Source: Anisus vortex
Lineage: Eukaryota > Mollusca > Gastropoda > Planorbidae
Length of the DNA stretch: 64,000 nt
NCBI GenBank assembly: GCA_949126835.1
Contig: OX421496.1
Coordinates: 16,138,844 to 16,202,843, forward strand
Reading direction: 5' to 3'
Below are positions 35,839-45,880 of the stretch, one piece after another. Both the position numbers and the translations under genes were made by a program. Below the pieces are notes generated by a model that ran no database searches, was not told where the DNA came from, and saw only the letters and a program-made list of their open reading frames with translations. How positions within the stretch are numbered: the stretch's first letter is position 1; every line of letters starts with the position of its first letter.

Positions 35839-36364
35839 CAGGGATTCCCATATCTGGGGTAAGCGTACCCCTAAGGATAATCGGACGCTCACAAAGGAGT
35901 ACGCAAACACTAACTATATGGGTAATGGCGGAGAGCAAAGTTGAGACACATTGATTAAGGTTATTAAAAGTTATGGAATTAATATTTCTTATTATTTGAA
36001 AGTTAATGCAGATTTTAAAAAAAAGGAATCTTAAATAAATGCCTAATGACGTTAGTAGGTTACATCATTTTCATTGAAACACTTGTTTACTTATTTAAAT
36101 ACACTTTTAGGGCTTAACGTTACGTTACGGGAAAGTAGGGGAACTCGTAAATGAACAAAGAGTGGTGCATGGGCAGATAACCCATTAATCACAACAAGCA
36201 CGTACTGAGTGCAACAAGGGAAAGGGACACCACATAATCTTCCCAATGCACGATTTTAATTGGGTCATTTCCGGCTCGCGACCTGGCCCTTGGCCACAAA
36301 AGCAAAATTATAGAATCGCAAAATGAATAATATACAAGTTCACAATATTGATCCTATTATAGTG

Positions 36365-36585
36365 AAGATACCCATCTTTGTATTTATAAATCTAAACTCC
36401 TTTGATCTTGTTAGTAGAGATGGACTCTTCATCATTCTGTTACAGAATGGCTACTTAAAACTACTGGACCGGATCCAGTCCTCTCATGACAACATGAAAG
36501 ACACTGTACGGCATAACGGCGACACTTCCGGAGCTTTTGCTGTCAACACGGAAGTAAAGCAGGGCTGTGTACTTTACCAAACTCT
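36365..36585 (+). pseudogene. Non-LTR reverse transcriptase fragment, fingers/palm part
   Basis: The frame reads 'FDLVSRDGLFIILLQNGYL', then 'SSHDNMKDTVRHNG' and 'VKQGCVLYQTLL'. This matches the RT block 'FDtVsR.gLw.iL...G', 'fHd.M...V...G' and 'GVKQGCVLaPtLF' of RTE- or jockey-type LINEs. The YADD active-site block is absent, because the frame runs into a poly-G tract at 36590-36605. The upstream part is unrelated sequence, so it is a small internal fragment. A few substitutions at normally fixed positions (T-E-VKQGC, VLYQT) agree with decay. Confidence 0.65.
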
Positions 36586-37374
36586 CTTGGGGGGGGGGGG
36601 GGGGGTCTAATGGACATCTTGGATGATATGGGTCTAAATATTTTAATGAATAAAAGAACTAGGTAATAGCTAACTGAGCAATGAAGTAAAACGATATTCA
36701 CAAGTATTAGGTCTAAGACAAACAAAAAAAAGTATTATATAACTTGAGTAAGTATAAAAACTCATACTCTCTCTATATATATATATTAGCTTTTATGCAA
36801 AAGCGGATTTACTATTTAGGGTTTTACGTTTCGTTATTAGGACGTCATGAGAAGGTGGGGGGGGGGGGGGGGGCAACATTGATTTTCCATAGCCTATAGC
36901 CGAACTAGATCTACAGGAGTTTTCCTTTAAATGTGCGCCCGAAGCTCAGTGCAAGCAGACACGTAATGAGAACATTCCGTCAGGCGGAACTTTCATATAT
37001 AAATAATTGTAGGAGACAATAGTGATGTTGCCTTTCAAAATGTAGACACTGGTTGTCATATAGTTTCAACATTAATGGTCACAAATTGCTCAACTGATAG
37101 CTCATTTTCTCAGTTGAAGTGTAAAATAAACAACAATAGAACAACGTAGCAACAAAGGCAGGTTGGGTGTTTTATATCAAATAAGTATTAAAGCAGTTGT
37201 ATTGCATACTATCAGTTTCAAGGATCTGATTATGCAATCCAAGGAACACTTGAAATACTGCGTACACAGACCCTATATATCCAATGGGTCTGAAAGTAAG
37301 TATGTAACGTAGTCCCGTCAGGCCAATTCGAACTATAGGGCGTGTGAAGTAGCGTTCACGAGTTTCCGGTGTCA

Positions 37375-37590
37375 TGGTATACGAGGGGATTGCGTGGACA
37401 GTACAATTCGCAGCCGCCTTGACTTATCCCCAACCAATTGCATTTACCGATCCGTGCTGGGTAGACTTAGTGACATCCTTCAGACCTGGGAACAAATCCT
37501 AGCCATGCCCCGTGACTAGAAGTTGAGCCACGACCCTCTGTATGCCAGTCGAACGCCACGGTGCGTTGCCGTTCGGTTACCGTGTATAGA
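37375..37590 (-). mobile_element. tRNA-derived SINE, diverged
   Basis: The minus strand has 'cggtaaccgaacggcaacg' (A-box-like) near the start and the body blocks 'ttggggataagtcaaggcgg' and 'ccacgcaatcc', equivalent to those of the SINE at 28541. The B-box region is 'taggatttgttcccagg', degraded. Confidence 0.55.
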
Positions 37591-37788
37591 TAAATAAAAG
37601 TTATAAAAAAATTCTACATGTCCAATCATTTTTTTAAAATATTTTACATTTAATTAAATGTTTTATTATTGTTTAGATTTTTTAACTATTCATAATAGGA
37701 CGGGCCAACAACATATTTTAGTTGCTTCGGGCCTCTAGAGGTTATAATCCTGCCCGGGGTACAGGAGAAATAAAGTTGGTAACCACTG

Positions 37789-38718
37789 GCTTTCAATTAA
37801 TGCCAGAATAAAACTGGAATGCATCTGTTTAGTTCTACAAAAGAAAAACGCAGAAGAATGAAAATGTTTATTTTTCTGAGGGAACTGCCATGCCGTTTAA
37901 AATGTTTGTTGGCTGTTAGATTCTCTCAATAATTTACTGCTACTCAGATAATATATGAGACGTTTGTTTGTGAGAGTTTGGGTGCCAAAACAAAACTAAA
38001 AGAAAAGACGAAAAACAACAAAAGAAGTTTGTTTCCATGCCAACTACAACAAAACAATAGAATAGAATATTTGCATTGTTCCATATCTTCTTTCTGATTT
38101 TTATATAACACAGCTTTTCTTTGATGATTTTATTTTTATGTGCCTGGCAGACGCCAAAATGATAGACATTTTGAAATATCTAGACCTCAGGGCAGTGGAG
38201 TACAAAAATAGATAAATCATCATTAAAACTCTAATCAGTGGGTAAAATCCGGAAGTGACGCAATCAAAGACAAATAATTGAAACACGTCTTTTATAACGA
38301 GGACATCATTTTTCATCGAGGAGTATGTCATTTACAAGAGAAATTATTAGGATAACATACTTTCAGACATGACAAAAACTAGTATTTCAAAACGATTTTT
38401 CTTTTTTTTGTTACGAGTTAAGGTGAGATATTAATGGGTTACCTCGGAATCAATACCATGTTGCAGATTATTCTCGTTTCTATCAGATCTTAGATGCAAA
38501 GATAAAACAAAAAGAGTTTTATATATATATATATAAATAATTCAAAACTCAAACTTGGACAGCAAATAAGATTATGCCCGGGCAGCATTAGATATCCAAT
38601 AATGCTAACAAAATAAATAGATATACGGTAGTTCTTAATAAACAATAACAGTTTGTTTTCGATACGAAACATTTAATTATTCATAATTGTGTCAACTATC
38701 TGTTGCATATATTGTTTC
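37789..38718. other. Unassigned AT-rich stretch
   Basis: It contains a short (TA)n at 38520-38536. There is no recognisable gene. Confidence 0.5.
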
Positions 38719-40107
38719 TAGAGACCGGCCGATATTCGGTTTCGCTTTGTTTTTGGCGCCGAAAATAGGCAAAAAAACTTTTTCGGCGTGTTTTCGGTTT
38801 CGGCCGAAACTGATATTGACTTTCGGTCATCAGCCGAATATCTATTTTAACTTTCACAATTCATAATGCTACGCTATTGCTGCATCTATTACCCTGCTTA
38901 TTGATGCTTTCATTTAGTTAAACTGTTGTGAATTAATCTGTGTAAAGTAGGGATGTTAAACGAAAACCGGATATCGGGAGGAAATCATTCATAACTATTT
39001 CCCACGATTTATTTATCTTTTTTATCTGAAGAAATATTTGTAAACCCTGTTTGGTTAGCACAAAACAATTCCTTAACATTATATTCCTTGCAAACACTCG
39101 TTTGTCAGAGGCGACTTATAGTTTTTTTTTTTCTTTTTTTTTTTTTTTAAATATTGATTGTGAATTTGCGATACAAGCACATACAACAGCAAATGCAGAT
39201 GTTAACGCTAGTCGTCGTCATCTCCATTTGATCTACGTATTCGAAAAGAAAAAAACTGGAATTTCTCCACTGACGCTGAACGCTTTTTTACCAGACAAAC
39301 AGACCGATAGACGTAAGATTGCGAGATACTTGGACTTCAAAAGGAGGACATAGAGAGGCAAAAAGAATGACATATTTAGTGTTTCACAATCCACAATCAG
39401 TTCAGTTTTATTACATTAGCTGCCAATAATTGTATATTAGTAAAACTGACCCAATATTTTATTTAATGTAGACTGAAAAGCAACTTGGGCAATTAAAAAA
39501 ACAACAACTTTGCAGCGCATGTAAGGTTCTTTTCAAAAACTGTTAATTTTCTTGCCGACGTCTGTCAACCTTAGATAAATGTGTCTGATGTCTGGGAGAT
39601 CTAACATCCACTTATTTATAATTATAAAGGTCTAAATTCATGACACTACAGCTTTTGACTTCTGCTAATCCAAAATCAACTATTTTTTTTAAAAGATTTC
39701 ACCACGTACTAAAGGTCAATTTTTTTAGTATAATCAATGAAAATTTGTCTTTTCCAAACTATAAATTACTTTGCCGGGGGCGGTTAGGGGGAACCGAAAA
39801 TGGGTGAAAAAAGATATTAACATCCCTAATGTGAAGTAGAAGACTGAAGTTAATTATACCGGAGTATTTAATCACTCCAAAGAATGGTTTACTCAAATAG
39901 AGTGCCCATAAACTAGTTAATATTACACATAAATGTGCAGTCTTTTGAAATAATTTGTTCCGCATTTTCGGTTTATTTTTCGGTTTCGGCCGAAGTTGTA
40001 GTTAAACTTTTGGTTTCGGCTTCTGTTTCGGCCGAAAGTCAATGTATAATATTCGGTATGGTTTCGTTTTCGGCCGAAACTAAAAATTTGGTTTCGGTCG
40101 GTCTCTA
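38719..40107. mobile_element. hAT-type MITE with TAGAGACCGGCCGA ends
   Basis: Ends TAGAGACCGGCCGA and TCGGTCGGTCTCTA are 14-bp inverted repeats with one mismatch. They are flanked by attgtttc (38711-38718) and attctttc (40108-40115), 7 of 8 identical. Subterminal regions are packed with 'tttcggccgaa' palindromes (about 38800, 39987, 40029 and 40070), likely protein-binding sites. The interior is non-coding and includes a nested 260-bp MITE at 39314-39573. Confidence 0.8.
39314..39573 (-). mobile_element. hAT-type MITE (TAGRGTT family), copy 3, internally deleted
   Basis: It begins taagattgcgagatacttgg, continues 'caaaaggaggaca' and ends 'gccgacgtctgtcaacctta'. These match, in the same order, copy 1 at 21-464. 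Flanks gatagacg and gataaatg match at 6 of 8. It lies inside the MITE at 38719-40107. Confidence 0.6.
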
Positions 40108-40767
40108 ATTCTTTCATAAGTTTTTTTTAATTTAAAGTACATTATTTCACATTGTTACACCAGGTATTCAGAAAAGGTATTATGCAGAGGTCAGTAGTAC
40201 CCATGAATGCTTAAAATATTTTCCTACAAAATCAACTTTACATTACGATATGAAATTACCAGCATTAGTATAAGAACCAACCTTAGCTCCCTGCTATCTG
40301 TAATAGATACAGATGGTTTTCTTAATGTCAGGAGAGCAGAGTTACTGTTCCTGGAGTAAAAACAAATTCTTGAGATTGAAATAACCATAGATGATTTATC
40401 AAACATTTATGTAATTAGAACATCTTTATCTGATAATATCAGAAAAACAGCGATTTTTATTATAAACATTATCTATCATATTACCTGGCATATTAAACTA
40501 TACGATGCTAAACAAAACAATCAGGCCAATCTATATATGTCTATATGATGAATACATCTTCTCTGATATCAAAAACATTTTGTGTACACAATATATGGTA
40601 TTTATAGTCAAGTCTGTATTCACGTATCCACACTGCTGGAATTTTATTTTACTATAATATCGGATCATTTAGGTTTACCCTCCCAGCCACATGAAATTTT
40701 TTATTTATAGAATGGTATAAACTTGCCTCAGGGTAAGGCTCTACGTACGTCCTTTAGTAATATTATA
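40108..40767. other. Unassigned AT-rich stretch
   Basis: No feature was found. The frame at 40224-40406 on minus has no motif. Confidence 0.5.
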
Positions 40768-41250
40768 CAAGCTAAATTGCCCGGCGTTGCCCGGGTGAAA
40801 ATAAAACAGACCTGTATAAGCTACAGATAAAAAAAAAGTTAAAGTATATTAAACAGAAAGCTACACAACTAATAATTAAAAAAAATAATTTTGACTGAAG
40901 ACTTACTTTTAGGAAAGTAATTTAAAATAAATATTGTAATCGGGGAAAAATTTGGCATGTCTTTTTATTTAAGAAAAATCTAAATTGCCCTGTAGATTTA
41001 CAATCCTTTTTTTTCCAACAGTAATATCAATGGAAGAAAAATTAGGAAAATAAAATGGTATTAGACTAACCGGAGAATCGAACCCGGGTCGCCCGTATGG
41101 CAGTACGATACGTTGACCACTTAGCTAGCGAGGACACATGTCCGAAGTCAAATCGCAAAAGTGTAATATGAGACAATACGGTCACGTGTCTTTTAATTTA
41201 AATATAATTGGTTGAACTCACACACAGTCTACTTTATATATATAAAGAGA
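40768..41250 (-). mobile_element. Dispersed repeat with tRNA-like segment, copy A
   Basis: About 480 bp are shared with 41705-42182. The left end is 'aagctaaattgcccggcgttgcccgg'-like and the right end runs into a ta-rich tail. On the minus strand 'tagctaagtggtcaacgtat' and 'gacccgggttcgattctcc' resemble A and B boxes spaced as in a tRNA, so a SINE-type origin on the minus strand is plausible. A third, deleted copy lies at 1726-1866. Confidence 0.6.
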
Positions 41251-41704
41251 ATATATGTTAGTAAATGTATAAATGTTTCTTCCGATATAGATTAGTGAGT
41301 AAAACATTCTTACATAGTGTTGTAGTCAGCGTAAAATGCTTTCCGTGTACTGATATAAAAATAGTCAATGAAAAAGTCAGTTAATTATATCTTTCAGAAA
41401 GTCTATGGTACACGGCGCTTGTGTAAACAAAGTTCATTTGATGTATTGGTCTCACAGGGGCGGAGACAAGATTGGAGATTGGGGGCGGGGGGTAATATAG
41501 AGAGTTGGGAAGATGACCAGGTAGGCAAATATTATAAAGTGTGTGTGGAAGACGAGAGCGCGCGCGTGTGTGTGTGTGTGGAGGGGGTTTGTACGTTTTA
41601 AGGGGGGGGGGGAGTCATATCGCATTAGTAGTTTAATTATTTTAAACGGGTACAATTTCACCCATCAACTAATGATAAAAAAGACACCATTGTTTTATCT
41701 AATT
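41251..41704. other. Unassigned stretch between the two repeat copies
   Basis: It has a (GT)n at 41566-41580 and a G tract at 41602-41611. The passage 'gtacaatttcaccca' recalls 'gcacaatttcaccct' at 1202 in the Harbinger-like element, so part of it may be an old relative. Confidence 0.35.
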
Positions 41705-42182
41705 ACAAGCTAAATTTCCCGGCGTTGCCGGGGGAAAATAAAACAGGCCTGTCTAAGCTACAGACAAAAATTATATAAACTACAATGAACAGAAAGCTAC
41801 AGATCTAATAATAAATTATTTTTTTTGGACTGAAGACATTTAGGAAAGTAATTTAAACTAAAAAATGTAATCGGGTTAAAAATCGGAAAGTCTTTTTATT
41901 TCACAAAAAGCTAAATTGTACAGTGTTGCCCGTGGATTTACAATATTTTTTTTTAAATGTAATATTAATTGAAATAATTTTTTTAGGAAAAAAAAAGGTA
42001 TAAACTAACTGGAGAATCGAACCCGGGTCGACCGCATGGCAGTCTGATACGTTATCCAGACAGCTAGCGAGGACACATGTGCTTAGTCAATTTGCAAAGG
42101 TGAAATATGAGGCAATAGGGTCACGTGTCTTTAAATAAACCAATTTGATTGGTTAAACACACACAGAGAGCTTTATATATAT
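41705..42182 (-). mobile_element. Dispersed repeat with tRNA-like segment, copy B
   Basis: It is collinear with copy A in the same direction, about 940 bp downstream. The minus-strand tRNA-like part is 'tagctgtctggataacgtat' followed by 'gacccgggttcgattctcc'. It ends in the (TA)n array. Confidence 0.6.
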
Positions 42183-42185
42183 ATA

Positions 42186-42260
<75 letters not shown>
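42174..42260 (+). repeat. (TA)n microsatellite
   Basis: About 80 bases of ta dinucleotides with a single 'acta' break lie at the end of the dispersed repeat. Confidence 0.95.
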
Positions 42261-42263
<3 letters not shown>

Positions 42264-42343
42264 TAATAGTTGAGACTCAAAGATTACATACATAACATTA
42301 ATACTTTTTTTTATACAAGAAAATAAAAGGATTTTTTTTTTAA

Positions 42344-42347
42344 ACAT
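42344..42347 (+). repeat. Target-site duplication of the LTR element, left
   Basis: The bases acat directly precede the LTR and recur directly after the second LTR at 48753-48756. A 4-bp duplication is within the 4-6 bp range of Ty3/gypsy-type integration. Confidence 0.75.
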
Positions 42348-42973
42348 TGTTACGAATATCGGTCATAGAGGAATGACGTAGTAAGGCATTGACCTCTTAA
42401 CAAGTGCGTATCAGAGTCCAAGGCGACCAAGGTTTGACCTTTATGCCCTGAGGGCAGTTTAAATAAAATAATTCGTTCAAATCCCGTGGAAATTGGAGGA
42501 TAATTCTGGATCGTAGTAATTATAGAGAAAGAGGTTAAAATGCGTATTAAGACCCTGTAGAATCTTCGATGATAGTTTTCTTTGGAAAGTCCCGACCTCC
42601 TTAAAGTTAGTTCAGTTCAGAAGTTTGTCGAGTGAAGTCGCTATATTCATTTGTATATAATATGCCATTTATTTTGAAATACTTATGTTGCCATCAGTTG
42701 ATGAAGTTTATTGATCGTTTATATTGAGTCTACAATTTAAATAAAATTGTTTATTCAACAACTGGAGTTGTTTGATCTATCATTGTTGAGAAAGGTGTTG
42801 AAGATAATTATCACGAATATAACTACATTGCTGCATAGACCTGTCAGTCAAGGAACCCCTAGCTTGGGCTACAGATTAGCAGAATCTAGAGACTTCTAAT
42901 AAAGATACAACTATATTCATTGAATCCGATTTAACGAGTCGTAATAATAATCATCACCTAAAGGGCCATAACA
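42348..42973 (+). repeat. 5' LTR
   Basis: It starts TGTTACG and ends CATAACA, with a 5-bp inverted terminus TGTTA/TAACA. A TATA-like 'tgtatataatatgcc' lies at 42652-42666 and polyadenylation-like aataaa at 42740 and 42898, so U3, R and U5 would fall in that order. It matches the 3' LTR except near its end, where 'cacctaaagg' replaces 'catatagagg'. Confidence 0.95.
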
Positions 42974-42991
42974 GTTTGGGGTCTGCGTCCG
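42974..42991 (+). promoter_or_regulatory. Primer-binding-like site
   Basis: The sequence TGGGGTCTGCGTCCG starts three bases after the LTR. It begins TGG as needed to pair with a tRNA CCA end. It resembles the tRNA-Pro-type primer site (TGGGG then CGTCCG) but with an offset, so the primer tRNA is uncertain. Confidence 0.45.
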
Positions 42992-43147
42992 ATATAGTTG
43001 TATAGTGAAGCATATATTCAAGTTGTGTTGTGTTGTGTGTTGGAGCAGTGACCTACTGAGCAAGCCTTATAACGCTGAATTCATTCTTCCGATTGGAAAA
43101 ACGTAAGTTGGAAAAATTTACCACTTTATAAATCTCTTAACTAAAGA

Positions 43148-45880
43148 ATGGAATTTATTGAAAATCCAGAAGAAGAAGTTTTGAAAACTTTATCAATAAA
43201 GAAGTTAAAAGAGATCGCTGAGATCTTGAAGATAGAAGTTACTGAAACTACACCATCGAGGACTGTGTTGACACAGCAGATAAAAGATGTGTTGATTGCG
43301 AGTGGAAAGTTGAAAGTAGAATCAAGCGCGGAGGGATATCAAGTTGAAGGTCAGACTATGTCCGAACAGTTCCGATTTCAATTAGAAATGAAACGGATGG
43401 AAATGGAGATGGAACAAAGACGTCTAGAAAGTCAGGAAAGAGATAAGAAAAGTCAAAGAGAAATAGAAAGTCAGGAAAGAATAGAACTGGCGAAGATAGG
43501 AGCTACTAAAAAAGAATCTCATAATGATGTAGAGATGGCCAGATGGAAAAAGCTAGTCCCTACCTACATTGATAAAGAAAGTGAAATAGCTAATTTCTTC
43601 CAGACCTTTGAAATTTCTTGCAGAGATTTTAAGTTCCCAGAAGATAAATGGGGAATATTAGTCAGAACAGCTTTTACTCAGGGAAGGGCAAGAGATTGTG
43701 TTCTATTGTTAAAAGAGGAGCATTTAAATGATTATGAAATCATCAAAGATTCTGTACTGAAAGCGTACAACCAAATACCTGAAAGTTATCGGAAAAGGTT
43801 CCGTCAGTATACAATGTCCCCTTACCAAACACACTTAGACTTCCTTAGAGCAGAAGAAAAGTTAATGGATCAGTGGATAAAATCCAGAAATATCTCCACA
43901 TTAAAAGAAATGAAAGATATCATTCTGTTAGAGGATTTTATTAACAAAGTGAGGCCGGATATAAGAATGTATTTATCCGAGCGTGATATCACTGACCCAC
44001 ATAAGGCTGCTGATTTAGCTGAACAGTATACACTGTGTCATAGAACAGCTGATGGAAAGAATTTTAATCGGTCACAACGGCCAGCAGAAAACACACCACA
44101 ACAACATCGTGAAAAAGAGCATTTTGTGAAACAAAATGATGTTAATAAAAAACCTATCAACAAAAACGTCCAATGTACTTTTTGTAAAAGAACAGGACAT
44201 AGCATAGAAGACTGTTGGAACATAAGGAAAGAAAAAGGACCTAATAAAGTGGTAATGTGCGTCAGACATGCACAAATACAGAATGTACAAGAAAGCGAAA
44301 ATACAAACGAACTGAATTCGAAGAAAGATTCTTCTAAACCAGAAACACTGAGGGTGGATTTGCCTGAGAGCAAAAGTCAGAAGGTAGAGAAATCTACAAC
44401 TGAAGATAATGAGGATAAATATCCTGATTATAAATACAGAATGGCTACTATTGGATTAATTGTCCAAGTCCACAGAGACGAGAAAGTAGACCAAAGTATT
44501 TTTGACTCGAACAAGAGTCTGAAGCCATCGAAAGATGAAACAACACCCGAAAGTCATGGTCAAGGGAAGAATAAAATTGACAGAGAGACCCTGTGCAGTT
44601 TTCAACCGTTCATTAGTGAAGGTTGTGTGGCCTTACAAAAGGAAGGACCACTGAAGTCCGTAAACATATTACGAGACACAGGAGCATCATTAACACTGCT
44701 GCTTAAAGATGTATTACCATTGAATGATAATACATTGACAGGACAGACTGTCCTATTGAGAGGTTTTGAATGGAAAGAAGAAATACCTCTACATAGGATA
44801 TACCTCGCATCTGACTTGGTGACAGGATATGTGACAGTTGGAGTAATATCAAAACTTCCTGTTGAGGGCATATCCGTTATCCTAGCAAATGATTTGGCGA
44901 AAGGGAGGGTGAGACCTGAACTGATTGTGAAGGAAAATCCCGACCCTAGTCCTATGGTGGAGACAGGAAAAGAAAAAGAACTTTATCCTGTAGGTGATGT
45001 CATAAAAGGTATGACACCACAGAAAAAGAAAGAAGAAATTATCTCACAAGAAAAGGAAAAGAAAGAAGAAATTCTCCCACGAGAGAAGAAAGAGGAAGAA
45101 GAAGTGGAACTTGGTACTACTATTTTCTCCATGATTGAAGATTGTCCGAAAGGAAATGAACAATCAAAGAAGTCATCGCAAAATGAATTGATTGCTGAAC
45201 AGAAAGTAGACCCAGAGTTGCTACAGCTACATGAGAAAGCTGTCGACGAGGAAGAAACTCCTACTACTGATGTCTATGAACAGATAGACCACAGCATGCT
45301 CAAACAACAATGCAAACCTGCAGTTGCCGGTACAGATGAAGATTGGAGGAGCATCACTGAAGAAACGAGTGCGGAGAGCTGGACCGAAACTACCAAAAGC
45401 TATGGGTTACCACAATCCATACCGACAGATCGAAGGACCAACTTCGCTCCGGAACTCTTCAATCCAGTCCTAAAGAACTTATGCCTGGAGCAGGAGATGT
45501 CAACTGAATCCTATCCGGAAAGTCGAGGAGCCTATGGACCAATCTTTGGACCCACTGTCCGAGGACCACTCAACCTACTTCAAGAAGCATGGCAGACCGA
45601 ATTGGATCTCCTTGGGCTGATCAAGTACCTAGATAAGTACATATATTTTTTGTCTGACATAACTGTGTTTGTTAGAAAAAAATTGTACACTGCTCACATG
45701 CAGATGCCATTGTTGTGTGATGAAAGAAAGGCAAAAATATTATATCATTTGAAAATGATAAAGCCTTACCTTCTGAAAACAATTGGAATAAGCTTGATGT
45801 TGTTAACATTGTTACTCTTAATTGTAAAATTCATGCCTGGAATACAGGATGAATTGAATGTCAAATTCACTGATAGTTAG
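43148..45880 (+). CDS. Gag-protease polyprotein with fused integrase remnants and a C-terminal membrane segment
   Basis: One 910-residue frame. Residues about 8-52 look like a SAP-type helix-turn-helix ('LSIKKLKEIAEILKIEV'). Residues 72-125 are a charged coiled coil. Residues 131-298 are a SCAN-like capsid ('ESYRKRFRQYTMSPYQTHLDF', 'LLEDFINKVRPDIRMYL'). C343, C346, H351 and C356 form a CX2CX4HX4C knuckle. D510-TGAS is the retropepsin active site. Residues 622-655 are Lys/Glu repeats. Residues 681-703 ('LIAEQKVDPELL') and 752-771 ('YGLPQSIPTDRRTNF', with D761 at the second catalytic Asp position) resemble pieces of an integrase. 'SYPESRG' then jumps to 'FGPTVRGPLNLLQEAW' (800-815), normally far downstream, so the catalytic Glu is lost, and no zinc finger or first Asp is present. 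Residues 877-896 form a membrane helix. RT and RNase H are absent. The start fits an ATG 174 bp after the LTR. Gag would package the element's RNA. Confidence 0.88.
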   Translation: MEFIENPEEEVLKTLSIKKLKEIAEILKIEVTETTPSRTVLTQQIKDVLIASGKLKVESSAEGYQVEGQTMSEQFRFQLEMKRMEMEMEQRRLESQERDKKSQREIESQERIELAKIGATKKESHNDVEMARWKKLVPTYIDKESEIANFFQTFEISCRDFKFPEDKWGILVRTAFTQGRARDCVLLLKEEHLNDYEIIKDSVLKAYNQIPESYRKRFRQYTMSPYQTHLDFLRAEEKLMDQWIKSRNISTLKEMKDIILLEDFINKVRPDIRMYLSERDITDPHKAADLAEQYTLCHRTADGKNFNRSQRPAENTPQQHREKEHFVKQNDVNKKPINKNVQCTFCKRTGHSIEDCWNIRKEKGPNKVVMCVRHAQIQNVQESENTNELNSKKDSSKPETLRVDLPESKSQKVEKSTTEDNEDKYPDYKYRMATIGLIVQVHRDEKVDQSIFDSNKSLKPSKDETTPESHGQGKNKIDRETLCSFQPFISEGCVALQKEGPLKSVNILRDTGASLTLLLKDVLPLNDNTLTGQTVLLRGFEWKEEIPLHRIYLASDLVTGYVTVGVISKLPVEGISVILANDLAKGRVRPELIVKENPDPSPMVETGKEKELYPVGDVIKGMTPQKKKEEIISQEKEKKEEILPREKKEEEEVELGTTIFSMIEDCPKGNEQSKKSSQNELIAEQKVDPELLQLHEKAVDEEETPTTDVYEQIDHSMLKQQCKPAVAGTDEDWRSITEETSAESWTETTKSYGLPQSIPTDRRTNFAPELFNPVLKNLCLEQEMSTESYPESRGAYGPIFGPTVRGPLNLLQEAWQTELDLLGLIKYLDKYIYFLSDITVFVRKKLYTAHMQMPLLCDERKAKILYHLKMIKPYLLKTIGISLMLLTLLLLIVKFMPGIQDELNVKFTDS
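44174..44215 (+). other. CCHC zinc knuckle coding segment
   Basis: It encodes CTFCKRTGHSIEDC, with the exact CX2CX4HX4C spacing of a Gag nucleocapsid knuckle that binds genomic RNA. Only one knuckle is present. Confidence 0.9.
44672..44690 (+). other. Retropepsin active-site segment
   Basis: It encodes RDTGAS. 'DTGAS' preceded by a hydrophobic strand ('VNILR') and followed by 'LTLLLKDVLPL' matches the active-site loop of retroviral-type aspartic proteases, which work as dimers to cleave the polyprotein. A clear second conserved Gly or flap was not assigned. Confidence 0.8.
45401..45589 (+). other. Integrase remnants fused in frame
   Basis: Two non-adjacent integrase segments are joined. First is the 'GLP..I..DR.TNF' region around the second catalytic Asp, running to 'PESRG'. 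Next is the 'FG..VRGPL.LL.EAW' segment that normally lies about 60-80 residues after the catalytic Glu. The stretch between, including that Glu, is gone. The reading frame is kept across the junction. Confidence 0.65.

Larger units (their letters stand above)
35839..37788. mobile_element. Possible hAT-like element carrying nested insertions
   Basis: The left end, cagggattcccatatctgggg, and the right end, whose reverse complement is cagtggttaccaac, are similar at 8 of the first 11 positions. Both are typical of hAT 'cagnggttccc' termini. The flanks ctttgaat and ctttcaat match at 7 of 8, but the right one is offset by one base. The interior holds a LINE RT fragment and a SINE. The two ends could belong to unrelated copies. 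Confidence 0.35.

Noticed and set aside
36586..36606. G-tracts such as this as meaningful quadruplex elements
   Set aside because: Homopolymer runs of G or C occur all over the window and are prone to sequencing error. No arrangement beyond repeat ends was consistent.
42153..42347. Frame of alternating Tyr/Ile
   Set aside because: It is a translation of the (TA)n array.
44038..44373. Antisense frames within the Gag-protease gene
   Set aside because: They are shadows of the 910-codon frame, with no motif of their own.
45600..45880. Envelope glycoprotein
   Set aside because: Only a single membrane helix is visible. There is no signal peptide, cysteine pattern or fusion-type segment.
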